A DNA stretch of 64,000 bases from Burkholderia sp. HI2500 (GTDB lineage: Bacteria > Pseudomonadota > Gammaproteobacteria > Burkholderiales > Burkholderiaceae), in the NCBI RefSeq assembly GCF_002223055.1, contig NZ_NKFL01000002.1, positions 62,001 through 126,000 on the forward strand, given 5' to 3'. Positions 9,115-17,461 of the stretch are shown here, one piece after another; the stretch's first letter is position 1, and every line of letters starts with the position of its first letter. The translations under genes were made by a program, and so were the position numbers. The notes beneath the pieces were generated by a model. The model ran no database searches, had not been told where the DNA came from, and saw only the letters and a list, made by a program, of their open reading frames with translations.

Positions 9115-9894
9115 ATGATTCTCGGCGACACGATTCTGGAAACACGCGGACTGACCAAGGAATTCAGGGGTTTCACGGCCGTCAACGGCGTGAACCTGCG
9201 TGTGCGTCGCGGTGCGATCCATGCGCTGATCGGACCGAACGGCGCGGGCAAGACCACCTGCTTCAACCTCCTCACCAAATTCCTGACGCCGACGGCCGGC
9301 CAGATCGTCTTCAACGGCATCGACATCACCGACGAGCGGCCCGCGCAGGTCGCGCGGCGCGGCATCATCCGCTCGTTCCAGATCTCGGCCGTCTTTCCGC
9401 ACCTGACCGCGCTGCAGAACGTGCGCATCGGCCTGCAGCGCGCGCTCGGCACCGAATTCCATTTCTGGCGCAGCGAACGCACGCTGAAGCGGCTCGACGA
9501 CCGCGCGATGGACCTGCTCACGCAGGTCGGCCTCACCGATTTCGCGCAGGTGCCGACCGTCGAGCTCGCGTACGGCCGCAAGCGCGCGCTGGAGATCGCG
9601 ACCACGCTCGCGATGGAGCCCGAACTGATGCTGCTCGACGAGCCCACGCAGGGGATGGGCCACGAGGACGTCGATCGCGTGACCGCGCTGATCAAGAAGG
9701 TCGCGAGCGGGCGCACGATCCTGATGGTCGAGCACAACATGAACGTGATCGCGGGCATCTCCGACACGATCACCGTCCTGCAACGCGGCGAGGTGCTGGC
9801 CGAAGGCTCGTATGCGGAAGTGTCGAAGAATCCGCTCGTCATCGAGGCCTACATGGGCAGCGCCGACGCGGCGCTCGCGGGGGCGCACGCATGA
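9115..9894 (+). CDS. livG: HAAT-family ABC transporter ATPase, LivG type
   Basis: ATP-binding subunit of 259 residues of a branched-chain amino acid-type importer; cytoplasmic, docked on the LivH/LivM permeases. Walker A is GPNGAGKTT with Lys46; the signature is the LivG-like degenerate LAYGRKR; Walker B is LMLLDEPTQG; the switch His is in VEHNMN. The C-terminal ending (VIEAYMGS) is characteristic of the LivG group. The start has GGAAGGGAAC upstream. It opens a five-gene operon and overlaps the next gene by four bases. Confidence 0.92.
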   Translation: MILGDTILETRGLTKEFRGFTAVNGVNLRVRRGAIHALIGPNGAGKTTCFNLLTKFLTPTAGQIVFNGIDITDERPAQVARRGIIRSFQISAVFPHLTALQNVRIGLQRALGTEFHFWRSERTLKRLDDRAMDLLTQVGLTDFAQVPTVELAYGRKRALEIATTLAMEPELMLLDEPTQGMGHEDVDRVTALIKKVASGRTILMVEHNMNVIAGISDTITVLQRGEVLAEGSYAEVSKNPLVIEAYMGSADAALAGAHA

Positions 9895-10646
9895 AGCACA
9901 GCGAACGGGAGGAACGCGAATTGAGCGGCGTCGAAAGCGGTACGCCCGCGCTGGAGATCACGGGCCTGGAGGCCTGGTACGGGGAATCCCACATATTGCA
10001 CGGTGTCGACCTGACGGTGCATCGCGGTGAAGTCGTCACGCTGCTCGGCCGCAACGGCGCGGGCCGCACGACGACGCTGCGCGCGATCATGGGCCTCACG
10101 GGCCGCCGCAGCGGGTCGATCAAGGTCGCGGGCAACGAGACGATCGGCCTCGCGACGCACCGCATCGCGCATTACGGCATCGGCTACTGCCCGGAGGAGC
10201 GCGGGATCTTCTCGAGCCTGTCGTGCGAGGAGAACCTGCTGCTGCCGCCGCTGATCGGGCCGCGCGAGCACGCGATGCCGATCGACGAGATCTACGCGAT
10301 GTTCCCGAACCTCGCGTCGCGCCGGCAGAGCCAGGGCACGCGTCTGTCCGGCGGCGAGCAGCAGATGCTCGCGGTCGCGCGGATCCTGCGCACCGGCGCG
10401 AACCTGCTGCTGCTCGACGAGATCTCCGAAGGCCTCGCACCGGTGATCGTGCAGGCGCTCGCGCGGATGATCGTCGCGCTGAAGGCGCGCGGCTACACGA
10501 TCGTGATGGTCGAACAGAATTTCCGGTTCGCCGCGCCGCTCGCCGACCGGTTCTACGTGATGGAGCACGGCAGCATCGTCGAGCATTTCCAGGCGGCCGA
10601 ACTGGAAAGCAAGATGCCGACCCTGCACGACCTGCTCGGGGTGTGA
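9891..10646 (+). CDS. livF: HAAT-family ABC transporter ATPase, LivF type, with altered Walker A
   Basis: Second ATPase subunit, 251 residues, overlapping livG in ATGA. The signature LSGGEQQML and a Walker B with its catalytic Glu (LLLLDEISEG) are intact. Walker A reads GRNGAGRTTT: Arg59 stands where nearly all ABC ATPases have the phosphate-binding Lys. The codon is CGC, so several base changes separate it from a Lys codon and a single-base error is unlikely. The usual DEP of Walker B is DEI. The pair may hydrolyse ATP asymmetrically, with LivG as the competent partner; that is inference. Confidence 0.88.
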   Translation: MKHSEREERELSGVESGTPALEITGLEAWYGESHILHGVDLTVHRGEVVTLLGRNGAGRTTTLRAIMGLTGRRSGSIKVAGNETIGLATHRIAHYGIGYCPEERGIFSSLSCEENLLLPPLIGPREHAMPIDEIYAMFPNLASRRQSQGTRLSGGEQQMLAVARILRTGANLLLLDEISEGLAPVIVQALARMIVALKARGYTIVMVEQNFRFAAPLADRFYVMEHGSIVEHFQAAELESKMPTLHDLLGV

Positions 10647-10723
10647 CGCCGCCCCGTTTCCCTTGCCGCTAGCCGTGGCGGCCCTCGAACAACCACAACG
10701 CATCAGAACAACAGGAGACGTCA

Positions 10724-11923
10724 ATGAAAATGAAGACCCTCGCACAGGCCTGTCTCGCACTCGCGACCGCCGCGCTCACCGCCGGCGCCGCACACGCGGC
10801 GGATACCGTGAAGATCGGCTTCATCACCGACATGTCGGGGCTTTACGCGGATATCGACGGGCAGGGCGGCCTCGAGGCGATCCGCATGGCAGTGGCCGAC
10901 TTCGGCGGCAAGGTGCTCGGCAAGCCGATCGAGGTCGTCTATGCCGATCACCAGAACAAGGCCGACATCGCCGCGTCGAAGGCGCGCGAATGGATGGACC
11001 GCGGCGGGCTCGACCTGCTGGTCGGCGGCACGAACTCGGCCACCGCGCTGTCGATGAACCAGGTCGCGGCCGAGAAGAAGAAGGTCTACATCAACATCGG
11101 CGCGGGCGCCGACACGCTGACCAACGAGCAGTGCACGCCGTACACGGTCCACTACGCGTACGACACGATGGCGCTCGCGAAGGGCACCGGTTCGGCGGTG
11201 GTGAAGCAGGGCGGCAAGTCGTGGTTCTTCCTGACGGCCGACTATGCATTCGGCAAGGCGCTCGAGAAGAACACGTCGGACGTCGTGAAGGCGAACGGCG
11301 GCCAGGTGCTCGGCGCGGTGCGCCACCCGCTGTCGGCATCGGATTTCTCGTCGTTCCTGCTGCAGGCGCAATCGTCGAAGGCGCAGATCCTCGGCCTCGC
11401 GAACGCGGGCGGCGACACGATCAACTCGATCAAGGCCGCGAAGGAATTCGGCATCACGAAGACGATGAAGCTCGCCGCGCTGCTGATGTTCATCGACGAC
11501 GTGCACAGCCTCGGCCTCGAGACGACGCAGGGCCTGGTGCTGACCGACAGCTGGTACTGGAACCGCGATGCGGCGTCGCGCCAGTGGGCGCAGCGCTACT
11601 TCGGCAAGATGAAGAAGATGCCGTCGAGCCTGCAGGCGGCCGATTACTCGTCGGTGACGACCTACCTGAAGGCAGTCCAGGCCGCCGGTACGACCGACTC
11701 CGACAAGGTGATGGCCGAGCTGAAGAAGATCAAGATCAACGACTTCTACGCAAAGGGCTATATCCGCACGGACGGCAGCATGATCCACGACATGTACCTG
11801 ATGGAAGTGAAGAAGCCGGCGGAATCGAAGGAGCCGTGGGATTACTACAAGGTGCTCGCGACGATTCCGGGCGAGCAGGCGTTCGGGACCAAGCAGGAAA
11901 CGCGCTGCGCGTTGTGGAAGTAG
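10724..11923 (+). CDS. HAAT-family ABC transporter periplasmic binding protein
   Basis: 399 residues with a signal peptide ending near AHAAD (cleavage about residue 25) and a type I periplasmic binding fold beginning VKIGFITDMSGLYADIDG. It would capture the substrate and deliver it to the permeases encoded downstream. It resembles the LivK and amide-binding group, but the sequence does not fix the ligand. It starts 77 bases after livF behind AGGAG. Placing the binding-protein gene between the ATPase and permease genes is unusual compared with E. coli livKHMGF. Confidence 0.9.
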   Translation: MKMKTLAQACLALATAALTAGAAHAADTVKIGFITDMSGLYADIDGQGGLEAIRMAVADFGGKVLGKPIEVVYADHQNKADIAASKAREWMDRGGLDLLVGGTNSATALSMNQVAAEKKKVYINIGAGADTLTNEQCTPYTVHYAYDTMALAKGTGSAVVKQGGKSWFFLTADYAFGKALEKNTSDVVKANGGQVLGAVRHPLSASDFSSFLLQAQSSKAQILGLANAGGDTINSIKAAKEFGITKTMKLAALLMFIDDVHSLGLETTQGLVLTDSWYWNRDAASRQWAQRYFGKMKKMPSSLQAADYSSVTTYLKAVQAAGTTDSDKVMAELKKIKINDFYAKGYIRTDGSMIHDMYLMEVKKPAESKEPWDYYKVLATIPGEQAFGTKQETRCALWK

Positions 11924-12051
11924 GCAGGACGTAGCGGCGCGCGCGGGCGCGCCGCTCGGTGGCGGCCGCAGCGATGTGCCCGCTGCGCCGCCCGCGCACG
12001 CGTTGCATGAAGGTTGCGCGCGCAACGAAACTCATTCTGACGGCTAAGTCG

Positions 12052-12936
12052 ATGGAAATCTTTGGCATTCCGTTGCCGGCGATGCTGAGCCAGTTGCTGC
12101 TCGGGCTCGTCAACGGCTCGTTCTATGCGATCCTGAGCCTCGGGCTCGCGGTGATCTTCGGGCTGCTCAACGTGATCAACTTCGCGCACGGCGCGCTGTT
12201 CATGCTGGGCGCGATGCTCGCGTGGATGGGCCTGTCGTATTTCGGGCTGCCGTACTGGGCGATGCTCGTGATCGCGCCGCTGCTGGTCGGTGCGTTCGGG
12301 ATCCTGATCGAGCGCTCGATGCTGCGCTGGCTGTACAAGCTCGATCACCTGTACGGGCTGCTGCTCACGTTCGGGCTCACGCTGGTCGTCGAAGGCGTGT
12401 TCCGGTCGATCTACGGCTCGTCCGGCCAGCCGTACGACGTGCCGTCGCAGCTGTCCGGCGCCACCAACCTCGGCTTCATGTTCCTGCCGAACTACCGCGC
12501 GTGGGTGGTGGTCGCGTCGCTCGCGGTATGTCTCGCGACGTGGTTCGTGATCGAGAAGACGCGCCTCGGCGCGTACCTGCGGGCGGGCACCGAGAACCCG
12601 AAGCTCGTCGAGGCATTCGGCGTGAACGTGCCGATGATGATCACGCTCACCTACGGTTTCGGCGTCGCGCTCGCCGCGTTCGCGGGCGTGCTGGCCGCGC
12701 CGGTGATCCAGGTGTCGCCGCTGATGGGCCAGCCGATGATCATCACCGTGTTCGCGGTGGTCGTGATCGGCGGGATGGGCTCGATCCTCGGCTCGATCGT
12801 CACGGGCCTGCTGCTCGGCGTGATCGAGGGCTTCACGCGCGTGTTCTACCCCGAAGCGTCGGCCACGGTCGTGTTCGTGATCATGGCGATCGTGCTGCTG
12901 TTCCGCCCGGCGGGCCTCTTCGGCAAGGAAAAATGA
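12052..12936 (+). CDS. livH: HAAT-family ABC transporter permease, LivH type
   Basis: Inner-membrane permease of 294 residues with about eight hydrophobic segments. The family motif near the N-terminus is clear: LLLGLVNGSFYAILSLGLAV and then NFAHGALFMLG. A second conserved block, GGMGSILGSIVTGLLLGVIE, near the C-terminus contacts the ATPases. The start at 12052 gives family-like length; the frame is open to 11959 without better evidence. It overlaps livM by four bases. Confidence 0.92.
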   Translation: MEIFGIPLPAMLSQLLLGLVNGSFYAILSLGLAVIFGLLNVINFAHGALFMLGAMLAWMGLSYFGLPYWAMLVIAPLLVGAFGILIERSMLRWLYKLDHLYGLLLTFGLTLVVEGVFRSIYGSSGQPYDVPSQLSGATNLGFMFLPNYRAWVVVASLAVCLATWFVIEKTRLGAYLRAGTENPKLVEAFGVNVPMMITLTYGFGVALAAFAGVLAAPVIQVSPLMGQPMIITVFAVVVIGGMGSILGSIVTGLLLGVIEGFTRVFYPEASATVVFVIMAIVLLFRPAGLFGKEK

Positions 12937-13910
12937 TGCAGAGAAAAGTGCTCTACGGCGTGCTGCTCGCCGCACTGCTCGCCGCGCCGTTCATCGGCGC
13001 GTATCCGGTGTTCGTGATGAAGGTGCTCACGTTCGCGCTGTTCGCGGCCGCGTTCAACCTGCTGATCGGCTATACGGGGCTGCTGTCGTTCGGCCATGCG
13101 ATGTTCCTCGCGACCGCCGGCTATGCGACCGGTTATTCGATGCAGACGCTCGGTTTCACGCCGGAGCTCGGCGTGCTGGTCGGCACCGTTGCCGCGACGC
13201 TGCTCGGGCTCGTCGTCGGGCTGTTCGCGATCCGGCGGCATGGGATCTACTTCGCGATGATCACGCTCGCGTTCGCGCAGATGGTCTACTTCATCTACCT
13301 GCAGGCGCCGTTCACGCACGGCGAGGACGGGCTGCAGGGCGTGCCGCGCGGCCGCCTGTTCGGGCTGCTCGACCTGTCGAACGACGTCGCGCTGTACTAC
13401 GTCGTGCTGGCCGTGGTGGTCGCCGCGTGCGCGTTCATCGTGCGGGTCGTGCATTCGCCGTTCGGCCAGGTGCTCGTCGCGATCAAGGAGAACGAAGCGC
13501 GCGCGATCTCGCTCGGCTACGACACCGACCGCTTCAAGCTGCTCGCGTTCATCCTGTCGGCGGGCATCGCGGGGCTGGCCGGCTCGCTGAAGGTGCTCGT
13601 GCTCGGCTTCGAGACGCTGTCGGACGCCTACTGGACGATGTCGGGCCTCGTCGTGCTGATGACGCTCGTCGGCGGGATGGGCACGCTGTTCGGGCCGCTG
13701 CTGGGCGCGGCGCTGATCGTCGCGCTGGAAGACCGGCTCGGCGACATCGGCGAATGGCTCGCGTCGACGACGGGCGTCGGGTGGTTCCATTCGCTCGGCG
13801 AATCGGCGACGATCGTCACCGGACTGATCTTCATCGCATGCGTGCTCGCGTTCCGGCGCGGCATCGTCGGTGAAATGGTCGCGCGGATCAAGCCGCTCAG
13901 GGCGTCCTGA
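12933..13910 (+). CDS. livM: HAAT-family ABC transporter permease, LivM type
   Basis: Second permease, 325 residues, many hydrophobic segments. Motifs include LLIGYTGLLSFGHAMFLATAGY and the coupling block VVLMTLVGGMGTLFGPLLGAAL. The start ATG at 12933 overlaps the livH stop; a second ATG follows directly at 12936. It is the last gene of the livG-livF-binding protein-livH-livM operon. No terminator is evident in the 200 bases after its stop. Confidence 0.92.
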   Translation: MMQRKVLYGVLLAALLAAPFIGAYPVFVMKVLTFALFAAAFNLLIGYTGLLSFGHAMFLATAGYATGYSMQTLGFTPELGVLVGTVAATLLGLVVGLFAIRRHGIYFAMITLAFAQMVYFIYLQAPFTHGEDGLQGVPRGRLFGLLDLSNDVALYYVVLAVVVAACAFIVRVVHSPFGQVLVAIKENEARAISLGYDTDRFKLLAFILSAGIAGLAGSLKVLVLGFETLSDAYWTMSGLVVLMTLVGGMGTLFGPLLGAALIVALEDRLGDIGEWLASTTGVGWFHSLGESATIVTGLIFIACVLAFRRGIVGEMVARIKPLRAS

Positions 13911-14092
13911 ATGCGTGCGGCGCGCGTCCCCGGGCGTTGATGCGAAGCACCATCCGGCATGCTCCGGAAGGGCGCAGGAGCGGGCTCGGGCCGGCGCCGT
14001 GCGGCAGACTAGTGCCCCATTTTCGTGCGGCGATGCACCATAGGGGTAAATGCTAAGTTGTCGTGGTGCTTAAGCCTCTTTAAGATTCACCC

Positions 14093-14203
14093 TAGTTCTG
14101 ATGCACCGCGAAACGAATTTGCAGGTGGAGAACGAGGAGACAATCGAGGCACAAAGTGCCCGGACCCCAAAGCGCTGTTGGACGGAATCCAACAGCGCTT
14201 TTT
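14093..14203 (+). ncRNA. Candidate small RNA
   Basis: A promoter-like pair, TTGTCG (14058-14063) and TAAGAT (14081-14086) with 17-base spacing, is followed about 85 bases later by a short hairpin (GGCAC-AAA-GTGCC) and then the strong terminator at 14171-14203. No coding sequence lies between. The transcript would be about 110 bases. The start is estimated from the promoter, not seen. Confidence 0.35.
14171..14203 (+). terminator. Strong intrinsic terminator in the 1.1 kb spacer
   Basis: Perfect 12-base arms (14171-14182 and 14188-14199) around the loop CGGAA, preceded by AA and followed by TTTT. It lies 260 bases after livM and 830 before the next gene, so it may end either the livM transcript or a separate small RNA. 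Confidence 0.85.
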
Positions 14204-14954
14204 CATTTGCGTGCACGGATTTGCGCTGTTGGTGCAGCGGCCTGCGCGGTGGCCGTATTCCGCGCTTGCGTTCGCACCGCGCTTCTTCCGCGCTTCGCCG
14301 CGTCCCCCCGTTTTCCAGATTCCCGTTTTCCCACGATTCGTTCGCCAACGATGCGCAGCCGTGCGCCGGCCGTTCGGGCTAACCCGGTTGGCGTGCGCAA
14401 AACGCGTCCGTTACACTCAGCTTTCGCCGACCGCGCGGTCGGGAAAATCGGTCGGCAGTTCTCCTACAAGCAGAATGCAGAAGAGGGAGTACGGTTGGAT
14501 GAGCAGCGCAGGACGATGGATCGGGGCAGAAAGGGCGGCGGGTGCCGTTCGTTCGTCGTGGGGTTGGGCTGCTGTCGCCGCGGCCTTCCCGAGCCGTTCT
14601 GCGGCCTGTAGGCGCGTTCCGGCTTCATCGCCGGTCGTTGCGTGCGCATCCGTGTCGATATTCGCATCCGCATTCGCATGAGCGGCCGGTTTCCCGATCA
14701 TGCGCCGCGCGCGGGCCTGGCCGCATCAGGCCGGATCGACGTGCCTTTCGTTGATCGTTGTGCATGCATCGATTGCGCGCACGATTCCGCCTTTCTCCGC
14801 TTTCTTCATCCAGACGACACCGCCGCTGCGCATCGTGACGGTCGAACGACCGTTTCGACCGCCGGCCGGTGCGTCCGCGCGTGGTGCCGTCCGGGTGCCG
14901 TTGAAGATGGGCTGTTTCACGGGAAAACGAGCGTAGACGCGGTATGGCGAGATA

Positions 14955-14968
14955 GTTAATTTATTAAC
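14955..14968. promoter_or_regulatory. Palindrome GTTAATTTATTAAC upstream of a binding-protein gene
   Basis: Perfect 6-base arms with a 2-base centre, AT-only apart from its ends and striking in this GC-rich context, 68 bases before the gene at 15037. It is a plausible operator; the regulator is unknown. Confidence 0.4.
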
Positions 14969-15036
14969 TTGTTTGGGGACCGGGAGCCGCCCGAGCGACC
15001 CGAGGCTTTTTCGAGCAGCGTTTGGAGACAACGTAA

Positions 15037-16194
15037 ATGAAGATGAATCGATGGATGGAGGCCGCGCTCGCCGCGGGCCTCGTGTGCGCGGCGGCAACGG
15101 CGTCGGCGCAGGTGAAGATCGGCGTGACGCTGTCGGCCACCGGGCCGGCCGCGTCGCTCGGGATTCCGGAAAAGAACACGATCGCGCTGCTGCCGAAGGA
15201 AATCGCCGGCAAGAGCGTGCAGTACATCGTGCTCGACGACGCATCCGACACGAGCCGCGCGGTGCAGAACGTGCGCAAGCTGATCGATGAAGATCACGTC
15301 GACGCGATCATCGGCTCGTCGGTCACGCCGAACTCGCTGGCAATGCTCGACCCCGTGTCGCAGGGCAAGACGCCGACGATCTCGCTCGCGGCGAGCGCCC
15401 AGATCATTTCGCCGATGGACGCGAAACGCGCATGGATGTTCAAGGTGCCGCAGAACGACCAGCTGATGGCCGACGCGATCGCCGGCTACATGGCGAAGCA
15501 CGGCGTGAAGACGGTCGGCTTCATCGGTTTCGCCGATGCGTACGGCGACAGCTGGTACAAGACGTTCGATGCGGCGGCCGCGAAGAACGGGCTGAAGGTG
15601 GTATCGAACGAGCGCTACAACCGCACCGACGCGTCGGTGATGGGGCAGGTGCTGAAGCTGATGGGCTCGAATCCGGATGCGGTGCTGATCGCCGGCTCGG
15701 GCACGCCGGCGGCGCTGCCGGCGAAGACGCTGAAGGAGCGCGGCTACAAGGGCAAGGTGTACCAGACACACGGCGTCGCGAACAACGACTTCCTGCGCGT
15801 GTGCGGCAAGGATTGCGAAGGCGAGATCCTGCCCGCCGGCCCGGTGCTCGTGACCGACCAGCTGCCCGATTCGAACCCGGTGAAGAAGCCGGCGCTCGGC
15901 TACAAGGCCGCGTACGAGAAGGCGTACGGCGCGGGCTCGCTCGCGACGTTCGGCGGCCATGCGTGGGATGCCGGGCTGCTGCTGCAGCGTGCGATTCCGG
16001 AAGCGCTGAAGAAGGGCCAGCCGGGCACCGAGGCGTTCCGCGAGGCGCTGCGCGCGTCGATCGAGAACGTGAAGGACCTGCCGGTGTCGCACGGCGTGAT
16101 CAACATGACGGCGACCGACCACAACGGCTTCGACACGCGTGCGCGTGTGATGGTGCAGATCGTCGACGGCAAGTGGAAGCTGCAGGCCGAGTAA
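15037..16194 (+). CDS. HAAT-family ABC transporter periplasmic binding protein
   Basis: 385 residues with a signal peptide cleaved near ATASAQ (about residue 24) and a LivK-type fold (VKIGVTLSATGPAASLGIPEKNT, later VDAIIGSSVTPNSLAM). It is the first gene of the second transporter set; the ribosome site is GGAGAC. Related proteins bind branched-chain or aromatic compounds, and the ligand is not determined. A gap of about 200 bases separates it from the permease genes. Confidence 0.9.
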   Translation: MKMNRWMEAALAAGLVCAAATASAQVKIGVTLSATGPAASLGIPEKNTIALLPKEIAGKSVQYIVLDDASDTSRAVQNVRKLIDEDHVDAIIGSSVTPNSLAMLDPVSQGKTPTISLAASAQIISPMDAKRAWMFKVPQNDQLMADAIAGYMAKHGVKTVGFIGFADAYGDSWYKTFDAAAAKNGLKVVSNERYNRTDASVMGQVLKLMGSNPDAVLIAGSGTPAALPAKTLKERGYKGKVYQTHGVANNDFLRVCGKDCEGEILPAGPVLVTDQLPDSNPVKKPALGYKAAYEKAYGAGSLATFGGHAWDAGLLLQRAIPEALKKGQPGTEAFREALRASIENVKDLPVSHGVINMTATDHNGFDTRARVMVQIVDGKWKLQAE

Positions 16195-16401
16195 GCATCA
16201 CGTGAAACCGGCGTGCGCGGCGCGAATGGCGCCGTGCATGCCGTCGGCAGGGCGCCGGGCCCGACGGGCCGCGACCATGCCCATGTCGTGTGGAACCGCA
16301 GGGGCTCGCTGCATGGCGCCTGACGTGTCGATCTTGCGGCTCGTGCGCCCCGGCCGTTCCTGTCTTTCGTTTCACCGCAGCATTCTCGATACACGAAACG
16401 T

Positions 16402-17457
16402 ATGGATCTCTCGATTGCAGCGATCCTCGCGCAAGACGGCATCACGACCGGCGCCATATATGCATTGCTGTCGCTGGCGCTCGTACTGGTGTTTTCCGTC
16501 ACGCGGGTGATCTTCATTCCCCAGGGCGAATTCGTCGCCTACGGTGCGCTGACGCTTGCCGCGTTGCAGGCGCAGAAATTCCCCGCCACCTGCTGGCTGC
16601 TGTTCGTGATGGGCATCGCGTGCTTCCTGCTCGAAGTCGGCGGCCTGATCCGGCATCGCGAACGGCGCCATCAGCTCGGCCGCACGCTCGCGACACTCGG
16701 CAGCCGCTACATCCTGCTGCCGCTCGCCGTGTTCGCGATCACACGCAGCTTCGCCGTGCAGCCGCTGCCGATGCTCGCGCAGATCGCACTGACGCTCGCG
16801 ATCGTCGTGCCGATGGGGCCGTTCGTCTACCGGCTCGTCTACCAGCCGATCGCGGAAGGCACGACGCTGCTGCTGCTGATCGTGTCGGTCGCCGTCCACT
16901 TCGCGATGGTCGGCCTGGGGCTCGTGATGTTCGGCGCGGAAGGCTCGCGCACCAACGGCTTCTCGGATGCGTCGCTGTCGATCGGCAGCATGACCGTGTC
17001 GGTGCAGAGCATCCTGGTCGTCGTGACGGCGCTCGTGCTGATCGGCGCGCTCTACGTGTACTTCGGCCGCACGATCGCCGGCAAGGCGCTGCGCGCGACG
17101 TCGGTGAACCGGCTCGGCGCGCGGCTCGTCGGCATCGGCACGACCGAGGCCGGGCGGCTCGCGTTCACGTTCGCGGCGGGGCTCGGCGTGCTGTCCGGGA
17201 TCCTCGTCGGCCCGCTGACGACGATCTACTACGACTCTGGCTTCCTGATCGGCCTGAAGGGTTTCGTCGGCGCGATCATCGGCGGGCTCGTCAGCTATCC
17301 GCTCGCGGCCGCCGGCTCGCTGCTCGTCGGCGTGCTCGAATCGTATTCGTCGTTCTGGGCGAGCGCGTACAAGGAGGTGATCGTGTTCACGCTGATCATT
17401 CCGGTGCTGCTGTGGCGGAGCTTCGCCACGCCGCACGCGGAAGAGGAAGAGGAGTGA
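16402..17457 (+). CDS. HAAT-family ABC transporter permease, LivH type
   Basis: Inner-membrane permease of 351 residues. The N-terminal motif is [39 protein letters not shown], and the coupling region near 285-305 ([27 protein letters not shown]) is typical. It is about 50 residues longer than most LivH proteins, mainly in the middle, and ends in an acidic tail (AEEEEE). The next gene starts four bases after its stop. Confidence 0.9.
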   Translation: MDLSIAAILAQDGITTGAIYALLSLALVLVFSVTRVIFIPQGEFVAYGALTLAALQAQKFPATCWLLFVMGIACFLLEVGGLIRHRERRHQLGRTLATLGSRYILLPLAVFAITRSFAVQPLPMLAQIALTLAIVVPMGPFVYRLVYQPIAEGTTLLLLIVSVAVHFAMVGLGLVMFGAEGSRTNGFSDASLSIGSMTVSVQSILVVVTALVLIGALYVYFGRTIAGKALRATSVNRLGARLVGIGTTEAGRLAFTFAAGLGVLSGILVGPLTTIYYDSGFLIGLKGFVGAIIGGLVSYPLAAAGSLLVGVLESYSSFWASAYKEVIVFTLIIPVLLWRSFATPHAEEEEE

Positions 17458-17461
17458 CACG

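Larger units (their letters stand above)
13911..15036. other. 1.1 kb non-coding spacer between two transporter operons
   Basis: No open frame here has both a ribosome site and Burkholderia-like codon use. It contains a promoter-like pair (14058-14086) leading to a strong terminator (14171-14203), a second weak promoter-like pair (TTGGCG 14388-14393 and TACACT 14412-14417), and a 14-base palindrome close to the next gene (14955-14968). The remainder shows nothing I can name. Confidence 0.55.

Noticed and set aside
9891..10646. First-cluster livF as a pseudogene because of its altered Walker A
   Set aside because: The frame is full-length, codon use is normal, and all other motifs are kept, so it is reported as a variant, not a broken gene.
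14025..14681. 218-residue open frame in the 1.1 kb spacer
   Set aside because: It runs through a strong terminator, has no ribosome site, and its translation is low-complexity Arg/Ser/Ala.
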